Shown here: positions 58,701 to 64,000 of the stretch, piece after piece
Layout: each line of letters starts with the position of its first letter
Position numbering within the stretch: position 1 is the first letter of the stretch
From: Symbiodinium kawagutii
Taxonomy: Eukaryota; Sar; Dinophyceae; Suessiales; Symbiodiniaceae
Assembly (NCBI GenBank): GCA_009767595.1
Contig: VSDK01001866.1
Span: forward strand, 52,246-116,245
Reading direction: 5' to 3'
Length of the DNA: 64,000 nucleotides
The notes under the pieces: generated by a model
Told to the model about the DNA's origin: nothing
The model's database searches: none
Seen by the model: only the letters and a program-made list of their open reading frames with translations
Position numbers and translations under genes: made by a program

Positions 58701-61700
58701 ATTGTGGTACCGGCTCCCAGGATCAATCAAGCCCTGGTCGTAGGGCAGAGGATTTGGTAGGATATCATCACTTTTTGCGGGGGGTAACAATTTTTAAGAG
58801 ATGATTGGGGAAGCAGACTTTGGGGGAACACGGACCAACGAAAACAAATGTCTTTTTCCACAGAAGATACGAGTACTGCACGGCTTTGGCAAGAGCCATG
58901 TCTTGCACGTATCGTTGTATTTTCTGTCTGCATTTGTTCAGAGTCTCAAAAAAGGATCAACGTGAGTTTGACACCAAGCACATAGCAAGGAGCACGCGGT
59001 GGAGAGTTTGGAGAAGACTAGCATTGTTCCATCATTTGCCGATCCCACACTTTTAAGGACACAAGCGATTTGTCAAAAGTACTTGCAACCTATTGGAGTT
59101 TCACTTTTCTTCCAACCATCTACGCACTGATATCACCCAACTACTGGGTCTCCAGAATCCTTCAAAAAACAGCAGGTAGAAACGCTACTAACCGGCTAAG
59201 CAATCGTTATGGTTCCTTGTCATTGGCACTTCGCTTAGCTTCTATTTGCCAAGCATCATAAAACCTCATAAGCAAATCACCAACCAACCGATCAACCATG
59301 ACTCAGCAAACAGTAGAGTATTGCTAATCATTCTTGATGCATTATTGATCATGAATTCATGAGTATCAACCCACCAGTATATAATTTCAAACTTTTCAAC
59401 TTTACATTGTGGTAGTGGTAATAACATTCGGTCATCAATTCATATGAAAATTAGTCAGCAACCCATCATATTGGCTATCAATGCTACAATGATTGTAATG
59501 CTATAATGCTTGTAGTAATTTGGTTGTCAAGATGGGTGAATATGGGTTCACAATCCACTACATTGGTTGATTCGTATCTTTATATATCAGCTAATCAACC
59601 AATGTAGTGGATTGTTGACCCATATTTACATATATTAACCTCTGTCATACCCATGGTTTGCCCACGAATACCCATGCTTCACCGCCTCGACACCATCTTT
59701 CACCGCCCTGGAACGGCTGCGACGTCGCCTTCGAGCCGCTTCAAATCTCGCGCGGGCCAGCGGTAGACTTTCATGGTGATCCAGTAGACCAGCACGAAAG
59801 GCGGCACCACCATCTGGAGGCGTCATAGTTGGATGTGGATTGTGGATCAATGGGATCATATCACACCCTACCCTTCCAGTTACCATGAAATCGTAGGTAA
59901 CCAGCTGGTTTCTACAATGGTCGTTTGGGGGTGGTTACCCATGGTAACTGGAAGGGTAGGGACAGATAGACATATCATATCGTGAACACATCGCTGTACA
60001 TCTGCAAGTGCCAATTGTGTATGACAAAGTATGATGAATGCACGCATCATGCATTTTGTACATATGCGAATATGTGTTTAAAAAAGTGAGAGAGACAATG
60101 TACGCATAAATTGTAGGATCAAGGATTCTGGATGCAGTAGACAAACCTATTTTGCCCGTGATTTACGCACAATCCTTCCATTTCTGCAGTATATGTTTGG
60201 AATACAAAGAACGTAAGCATCATATTGTGTGCAATCATAAAATAATGGTTAATGGTTGACTAGTGGTTCATGATGGTTAATAATGGTTGACTAGTGGTTA
60301 ATGATGGTTAACTATAAGCACGGTCAACTAGTGGTTAATGAAGGTTGATATTATGGTTGTAATTATAATGGTTGATAATGATCATGATCTGGTTGTGTTT
60401 TGCCGCCACCCCGTCATGAAAAATATGTGCAAGAAAACAGGCAATTTGTAAATACTACGGCAAATAAGAAATGTTTAAAACCACCAACCACTTAAATATG
60501 AAAAGTTAGAGAACTATGAACAAATGTTACAAAAGTATAGCATAGATAGAACCATCAGTTTGATAGTTTCCAACTGTTCGATAAGAAAAATACTATAAAC
60601 AGTTTCAAACTATGAACGCTCTGAATATACTAGCATACACAGTTAGATACTATTAATCAATATCACTGCTTCATCTCATAGATCAGATATGGATAGAGCT
60701 CATCACAATACACCATCAGTAAAGCTGATGTATAGCGCATGATCAGACGGTGTATGCCAATTGGGTCTGCAGCGGTATGGATTCGATGATAGATCATGAT
60801 GAATGATGCACATTAATAAGCATTAATACGCATCATATGTTTTGTACATATTCCACATATCTCAAAGAAAATAAGAAAGTGAGCTTGGAGGTTCCTGGGG
60901 ATGTTTCCCCGTGACTGAGTTCTTTCTGGCTCACAGGGGCGCACATTGGACATGTCGTGTCACCAATCTTGCTCCTCCACCAAGGGTCCTTGAGATGAAA
61001 TTCTTCAGATTACCATCAGTTAAATCTCACGATCCACTTAGATTGGACCTTCGGAATCGGGATCCACCAAGGGACCAACGCAGGCGTGGCAAAAATGCTG
61101 ATGATCAGTAGGGAGATGCACACATTCATACAGGACTCGAAGAGTTCTCGAAACGCCGCTGGCAATCCTCGAGGGCAGAGCCGGCTCGGCAGACGCGGTT
61201 GGATCAGCAACGGCTGGTCTGGTTCCAAATGTCGATGTTGCACACGATTAATGATGTAACTACAATGAGTTTGCGAATGATTAATGACAAATAGCGATGT
61301 TAGAAATGAACAACATGAAAAAGATTGGTATTCAAACAAATGATATGAACTTATGAACTATAGAATGAATTTCAATGATTTACTACCGCTAAGAGCATGG
61401 TTGACAACTAGCAGTGTGATCAATGATGTCTTGATAGAGATGGTGAATGATGATTTCTGGTGGCTATATGATGATGACCATGGCTGATGGTGGCTATACC
61501 CATGTTTCACTGGTTTGTGCTATCAACTCCTATGAAAAGTATCGGTCAACCAACATAGCTGTTAATGCCACTGGAGAAATTCAAAGAAATCAAGCCACCA
61601 ACCAGCTCCCCAACCATAAGCTTGTTGGTGATTCTCCCGTATTATCAACCATGATAATTGATGAATGGCTATAATCCCTTATTCAAAAAAACACTCAAAA

Positions 61701-61955
61701 ACCATCAAGCAGCAGTTGTTTGACGTCATTGTTGCTTCTCATCTCAACCCTTATCAACCCTCATTAACCCTTGCTGTCCCCTATTATCAACCCGTATTGA
61801 CCACGCTTAAAACCACCAGGCAGTTCATGGCCACAGCGGTGACACAGCCAGAAACGAGGCTCGGTCATCGATGGTGGCCATGTCCTTCAAACATCGATTC
61901 AGCGCACGGCCCGTGGGCGTCAGGTCGAAGAACCGCAGATGGGTGTGGATCAAAC
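43666..61955 (-). CDS. ABCC (MRP-type) transporter, C-terminal half (locus span, about 17 exons)
   Basis: Subfamily C full transporter; the family exports organic anions and conjugates from cytosol to vacuole or exterior. Exons in order give TMD2 (FFDLTPTGRALNRCLKD, then ATPALVPWWIP, HFADSIKGARTVRAFGHE, GLAGLALTYCMNM), the TMD2-NBD2 connector MEVEFVSIERVMEYT, Walker A VGRTGCGKSS, Q-loop LLQDPIFFTGTIRSNL, signature NFSQGERQLLCLAR, Walker B VLLCDEPTAACD, the D/H-loop region and a C-terminal tail DGQLKKMCLQQGV. TMD1 and NBD1 should lie beyond the right edge; nothing recognisable was found from 61956 to 64000. Most junctions join in frame with GT, GC or GA donors and AG|G acceptors. The stop codon was not located. 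The ABCA exons start 2.7 kb downstream on the same strand. Confidence 0.93.
44045..44141. mobile_element. Family C TIR element
   Basis: CTGGTTGGTGGCTTCAACCC at left, AAAACCACCAACCAG at right, interior CCTATGAAAAATA. Confidence 0.8.
44621..44708 (-). CDS. ABCC exon: NBD2 last strands
   Basis: Reads HWLPRFQEVFVFDKGKVTEQ then GPPQQLLAE, the counterpart of DRVLVLDKGRVVEFGTPEELL. Donor GAG|GCTCCC (GC). The 5' edge and the exact H-loop residue are unresolved. Confidence 0.8.
44845..44884 (-). CDS. ABCC exon: NBD2 strand before the H-loop
   Basis: Reads RLDLGRVTVVFAS, corresponding to the TVLTIA strand leading to the H-loop. Neither edge is firm: the acceptor would be GAG|CGG, and the 3' edge lies in a CAA/AGC-rich tract with no clear donor. 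Confidence 0.55.
45449..45484. repeat. (TTC)n microsatellite
   Basis: About 11 CTT/TTC triplets after a T run, in an ABCC intron. Confidence 0.95.
45872..45985 (-). CDS. ABCC exon: NBD2 Walker B and D-loop
   Basis: Reads HPRVLLCDEPTAACDLQTD then QQIHQTLLHDLNE. The catalytic Glu is present (CDE). Walker B reads DEPTAA where most ABCC have DEATAA. Donor GAG|GCGCGAG (GC). Confidence 0.92.
46288..46403. mobile_element. Family A TIR element, copy 6
   Basis: 116 bp, TGGCAGTAGGTCAA to TTGACCCATAGCCA, in an ABCC intron. Confidence 0.87.
46832..46900 (-). CDS. ABCC exon: NBD2 ABC signature
   Basis: 69 nt reading VEENGQNFSQGERQLLCLAR. The signature is FSQGE where most ABCC NBD2 have FSVGQ. The flanking RQLLCLAR is perfectly typical. 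Acceptor AAG|GTC, probable donor GTG|GATCC (GA). Confidence 0.9.
48048..48151 (-). CDS. ABCC exon: NBD2 helical domain
   Basis: Reads MLWHHLRQVGLEQRLRSL then HEGLDAQ, matching LWEALEKVGL...LPEGLD. Donor CAG|GTGCGC. The upstream edge is ambiguous: 48151 gives about nine extra residues, 48122 is an alternative acceptor. Confidence 0.82.
48916..48961 (-). CDS. ABCC exon: NBD2 Q-loop DPIFFTGTIRSNL
   Basis: Reads DPIFFTGTIRSNLLS, matching the family QDPVLFSGTIRSNLDP. Acceptor CAG|GAT. The low edge is uncertain: a GT donor at 48915 fits phase 1, and a GC donor nearby fits phase 0. Confidence 0.82.
49277..49321. repeat. (CAC)n microsatellite
   Basis: CACCAC repeats with one CACGAC interruption, in the intron next to the Q-loop exon. 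Confidence 0.95.
49736..49797 (-). CDS. ABCC exon: NBD2 pre-Q-loop
   Basis: 62 nt reading HSVNSLPLPKLRSMIRVLLQ, the counterpart of DIS-x-IGL-x-DLRSRLSIIPQ in ABCC NBD2. It supplies the Q-loop glutamine at its last codon. Acceptor CAG|GT, donor CAG|GCAGCG (GC). Confidence 0.85.
49890..51065. repeat. 85-bp minisatellite, about 13 copies
   Basis: Near-identical 85-bp units, starts spaced exactly 85 bp apart from 49911 to 50931, containing TCATTGAACAAGGGAAGATG. Units differ by a single A/G (AAATGATGG or AAGTGATGG). The last unit is shortened. It lies in the ABCC intron between the Walker A exon and the pre-Q-loop exon. Confidence 0.98.
51691..51810. mobile_element. Family A TIR element, copy 7 (inverted)
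   Basis: 120 bp, TGGCTATGGGTCAA to TTGACCCACTGCCA, 84 bp from the Walker A exon of the ABCC gene. Confidence 0.88.
51894..52047 (-). CDS. ABCC exon: NBD2 Walker A
   Basis: Starts EDGLLIFNGLSLSIRSGSS and carries Walker A GRTGCGKSS, then LSALVRLYPLCGGRLFVHG. Acceptor CAG|GAG, donor G|GACGCTTG (GA), which joins in frame to the next exon. Confidence 0.92.
52076..52175. mobile_element. Family B TIR element
   Basis: 100 bp, GGTGTTTCTCAAAATAGGGG at left and its complement CATTTTGAGAAACCACC at right. It occupies over a third of the 269-bp intron 52048-52316. Confidence 0.85.
52317..52509 (-). CDS. ABCC exon: end of TMD2 and connector to NBD2
   Basis: Reads FLSRRIATMEVEFVSIERV, then MEYTRLSHEES and AEELYLKYE. 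This is the classic MxSVERxxEYTxLxxE connector and the first strand of NBD2. Longest exon found (193 nt). Donor GAG|GTTCC. Confidence 0.9.
53313..53433. repeat. Two adjacent inverted repeats
   Basis: Hairpin 1 at 53313-53372 (arms ATAAGTCCCAT) and hairpin 2 at 53380-53433 (arms GGCAGACCTTTTTTGATA), 7 bp apart, in the ABCC intron next to the 37-nt exon. Confidence 0.85.
53555..53591 (-). CDS. ABCC micro-exon (37 nt): GLAGLALTYCMNM
   Basis: A 37-nt exon, GLAGLALTYCMNM, equivalent to the ABCC consensus GLVGLSLSYAL. Acceptor GAG|GT, donor AT|GCCAAG (GC). The phases agree with both neighbours. Confidence 0.8.
54292..54370 (-). CDS. ABCC exon: TMD2 membrane helix
   Basis: Reads VLGTVALAVVAGIIGYRSY, a membrane helix in the position of ABCC TM16, followed by GALNPG, which starts the conserved P-G-x-x-G-L. 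Donor G|GCCCC (GC). Confidence 0.83.
54429..54524. mobile_element. Long-arm inverted repeat, 96 bp
   Basis: Perfect 20-bp arms CCATATCATAGCTATTAATC and complement, with a TTAAT-rich loop. Confidence 0.88.
54525..56148 (-). other. ABCC intron, AT-rich
   Basis: AT-rich, AGTAGT/TTGGTAAC-rich sequence between the exons at 54370 and 56149. It contains one family-B element (54674-54780) and no recognised gene. Confidence 0.6.
54674..54780. mobile_element. Family B TIR element
   Basis: About 107 bp, GGGGTTTCTCAAGTCATAGG to TCTTGAGCAACCACCA, with interior TTTTGGGGGTTCCCA. Confidence 0.8.
56149..56244 (-). CDS. ABCC exon: TMD2 following the coupling loop
   Basis: Exactly 32 codons: ARFLERNLQLLGQNQ, then YWFWVAQAWISCTQ. 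Matches the F-x-x-x-N-x-x-x-L-D-x-N...W pattern. Acceptor CAG|GC, donor CAG|GACGTC (GA). Confidence 0.83.
56906..56961 (-). CDS. ABCC exon: coupling loop (SIKGARTVRAFGHE)
   Basis: A 56-nt exon reading HFADSIKGARTVRAFGHE, equivalent to SHFSETLSGLSTIRAF of other ABCC proteins. Acceptor GAG|GT, donor GAG|GC. Confidence 0.85.
57155..57211. repeat. Compound (TGC)n(TTG)n microsatellite
   Basis: About nine TGC triplets passing directly into about nine TTG triplets. Confidence 0.95.
58140..58258. mobile_element. Family A TIR element, copy 8
   Basis: 119 bp, TGGCTGTGGGTCAA to TTGACTCATAGCCA, with flanking TAT/ATA. Confidence 0.88.
59539..59626. mobile_element. Long-arm inverted repeat, 88 bp
   Basis: Arms of about 33 bp, including ATCCACTACATTGGTTGATT, nearly perfect. 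Confidence 0.9.
59702..59813 (-). CDS. ABCC exon: TMD2 helix and RELKRL-type loop
   Basis: Reads FVLVYWITMKVYRWPARDLK followed by RLEGD. This is the ABCC pattern of a hydrophobic helix, a Y-R turn and (R/A)ELKRL. The likely donor is GA within CGGT|GAAAG, which joins in frame to SHF-type sequence in the next exon. Confidence 0.85.
59866..59961. mobile_element. Long-arm inverted repeat, 96 bp
   Basis: Perfect 22-bp arms starting CCCTACCCTTCCAGTTACCA. 52 bp upstream (minus sense, high-coordinate side) of the ABCC exon at 59702-59813. Confidence 0.9.
60388..60493. mobile_element. Family C TIR element
   Basis: CTGGTTGTGTTTTGCCGCCA at left, AAAACCACCAACCACTT at right, interior CATGAAAAATATGTGCAAG. 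Confidence 0.75.
61049..61167 (-). CDS. ABCC exon: TMD2 membrane helix pair
   Basis: Reads LPAAFRELFESCMNVCISLL then IISIFATPALVPWWIP. This matches the ABCC segment from the conserved LP to the ATP loop. Acceptor GAG|GA. The donor is GT at 61048 or an earlier GA. Confidence 0.85.
61495..61606. mobile_element. Family C TIR element
   Basis: Degraded left end with CTCCTATGAAAAGTATCGGT, right end CAAGCCACCAACCAG. Confidence 0.68.
61863..61955 (-). CDS. ABCC exon: TMD2 first intracellular loop
   Basis: Reads FFDLTPTGRALNRCLKD, the strongly conserved FFD-x-TP-x-GR-x-LNR-x-x-KD of ABCC TMD2. Acceptor CAG|GT at the high end. It ends ...IDD C|GAGCC (a GA donor), which restores the frame into the next exon. 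Confidence 0.88.
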
Positions 61956-64000
61956 CTGCCCAGCGGCTCGGGTGCGCCTGTGGCCCCCAGTGGTGCACAT
62001 GAATGTTTTCAGAATGGTTCTGTAACGCTTGTTTAATAGGTTTTTTGATGTTTGTATGGCTTTGTTAATGTTTTTAGACTGTTCAATGATAGTCTATCAA
62101 TGGTTTTTTAATGGTCTATTTGCTTTTTTTTACGGCTAATAATGGTTCGTGTATGTTCAAGAATGGCTCATAATGGTAGTCGATACTGGGTGATATAGTT
62201 CATGGTAGTTGATGGTTAATTGGGCATTTGGTCTCATGGCCAGGAACTAGTCCAGCTGACAACTGGTCTGCCAGCCAAGACCTAGTCCTGATGATACTGA
62301 ACTCAGAACCCAGGCATACAAAAAGGCAGGACACATGCTAAGCTTGGTATTTCTATGCCCAATGGCTTTCACCTTCCCAGAACAACAGGAGTTTCAAGTT
62401 TGACCATTCCGTTCTCCGAAGATGCTTTATTGAAGATGTGCTGCAATAGGACTCCAGAATGGCTTTCAAAATGTTTCACTATCTCCTGAAACAGCGAATC
62501 GCTGCAAGCACCACCCATGAACACCTGAATCATTGCAGGTAGCCTTGCAGGTATAGTAATGGACCTTTCGCAAAATAACTAGTGCAGTAAAAAAGTAGTG
62601 AACCAGCTGGGTAGACAAGAAGCTGACCCATCTCATTGCTTCAACACACAAGAAAAGCAACAGGTGGATCGTGTCAACACAACGCTAAAGCAACCCACTG
62701 GCACAGCAGAACCAAGTAACAAAGAATGAACTCAAAGGCCTATATAAGCATGGGTCAATATTGAAACAGCGACAATCACCATGCTAATAGTCAAGAACCG
62801 CTATCAAACGGTGAAGCAGTCATCTACAATGGTATATACTTCATTTATTACTGCCACTGACTAAGAGACAAACCACCACCAACAAGACTCCTTTGAAACT
62901 TGAAACAGCAATGAAAGCTGCAGTAGGTACGGGGTCACGGCAAAACATGTGACTGAGATAACCAATGATTTAGAAACCAATCAACAGGGGATATCAAATT
63001 ACCATGAATTCTTGACGTGCCCAAAAAATAGTCGAAAGTTGATGACTCTAGATCAAGAACTAACAATAATCAACAAGAGCAGGTTTATATGCATGGCTGC
63101 ATGACCATATTCCCCTTGCACATAGTTTTGCCTGGTTGTGATCGGCCATGAACGGCTGGCCTTGCATGAAGCTATCGTGAAGGTTTTTGGAGCCCTTCAG
63201 GGCTACCTGACGAGCCACAAGGACAAGTTCCCCCCAGCTAGGAATGACCCTGAGCGTCTGTGGCCATAAGATTTTTGATGGACTCAGTGCACATATCCGC
63301 GATAAACTATGGATAAACTATAGACCATTGATCTGATTTGGTATCATGATCATCTTGTGTGATGTACTCCGTACAAACTTTGTATCACTTGAATTGTATC
63401 ACACACATGCTGTCATGACGGTTTTGGAACCCCAGACAGGTCATACTCTTTTCTTCAGCAAGGATTGCCGTTTTTCAAGGACCTGCTGGGCCCGACTGTC
63501 ATAGCTGGTCTTGTGTCACAAGTCCTCCTAGTCATAGTCTCAAAGAGAGGAGGGAAAACACCACACCAGGATGGTGAGAGTGTCCCTGGCTGATTTAATC
63601 CATGACGCTGGGTGTTGGCCATCGTACTCCGGTATGAGTATATGTTGGAAAATATGTGCTAATCTAGAATATTCATGTTGTATAATTCACCATTACTGGT
63701 TTTAGTAACATCCTTTAGCATCCAACGTATTTATCAGCCGTAGTTTGGTCTCCTCATGACATGCTTCGTGTATGAGTATTAAGTGCATTTGTGTAATATA
63801 GCTTCCAAAAAACACCTGTATATGCTGAACAAGATTCTCATCAGTCCATACCACATACGGCTAATGTATATCATCTTCAGCACTGCAAGGGATTCACTCC
63901 TATTCATGTATGCAATATGTAAATATTACATGTTGTACAACATCTAGCCATTGGTACTCGCACTAAAGCTATGTATATATGTTTTTTTGGGGGGTTCCTG
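61956..64000 (-). other. Upstream of the first ABCC exon found
   Basis: No ABCC exon recognised, although more TMD2 and the first transporter half must lie upstream. Contains the unassigned ORF 62369-62533 and ends in a family-B-like fragment (63983-64000). Confidence 0.5.
62369..62533 (-). CDS. Possible small ORF or exon, unassigned
   Basis: A 54-codon open frame from ATG at 62533 to TGA at 62369, with a protein-like stretch FQEIVKHFESHSGVLLQHIF. The frame stays open about 15 codons upstream of the ATG. An AG|GTGAAAG donor-like site overlaps the stop, so it could instead be an internal exon. It does not resemble the ABCC TMD expected here. Function unknown; chance not excluded. Confidence 0.2.
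   Translation of the reverse strand: MIQVFMGGACSDSLFQEIVKHFESHSGVLLQHIFNKASSENGMVKLETPVVLGR

Larger units (their letters stand above)
56962..59701 (-). other. ABCC intron (2.7 kb)
   Basis: Contains a family-B-like element (56995-57152), a (TGC)n/(TTG)n tract, a family-A element at 58140 and an 88-bp inverted repeat at 59539. No exon recognised. Confidence 0.6.

Noticed and set aside
1..64000. Search for dinoflagellate spliced-leader remnants, tRNA, rRNA and snRNA
   Set aside because: No convincing match to the spliced-leader 3' portion, to tRNA arms or to rRNA was seen by eye; a covariance-model search would be more sensitive.

Overview
The window reads as nuclear DNA of a dinoflagellate. 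Two very intron-rich genes lie head-to-tail on the minus strand, cut into exons of 22 to about 190 nt. Of the junctions that could be joined in frame against conserved ABC-transporter sequence, only about 40 percent begin with GT. The rest begin with GC or GA. All acceptors are AG, nearly always followed by G. This GT/GC/GA-AG mixture with AG|G is a known dinoflagellate signature. Exons are GC-rich. Introns are AT-richer and full of AACCAT/TGATGGTT words, short terminal-inverted-repeat (TIR) elements and microsatellites. The species cannot be named from the sequence.

Layout, in transcription order from high to low coordinates. (1) 61955 to about 43666: the C-terminal half of an ABCC (MRP-type) transporter, with TMD2 from 61955 to 52400, then NBD2 with Walker A, Q-loop, signature, Walker B and a C-terminal tail. 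Its N-terminal half would lie beyond 64000. (2) 43665 to 40931: about 2.7 kb with no exon I can defend. (3) 40930 to 966: an ABCA transporter entered in the middle of NBD1. It holds the NBD1 H-loop, the NBD1 regulatory stretch, a linker, TMD2 with its large extracellular loop, a complete NBD2 and part of the C-terminal regulatory domain. The last exon or exons run off the left edge. No Walker A, signature or Walker B of the ABCA NBD1 was found, so the ABCA gene is truncated, rearranged, misassembled or fused to the ABCC gene.

Inside one ABCA intron, on the same strand, is an intact single-exon ORF (23824-24213) for a small predicted secreted cysteine-rich protein built from two copies of one motif. 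The introns hold at least three families of roughly 95-125 bp TIR elements in both orientations, several unrelated long-arm inverted repeats, a 13-copy 85-bp minisatellite, a 42-bp satellite with a three-unit higher-order pattern, and a 634-bp assembly gap inside a CAG/CTG tract. No plus-strand gene, rRNA, tRNA or CRISPR array was recognised. Exon edges were placed by eye from reading frame, family conservation and AG acceptors, and need transcript support.
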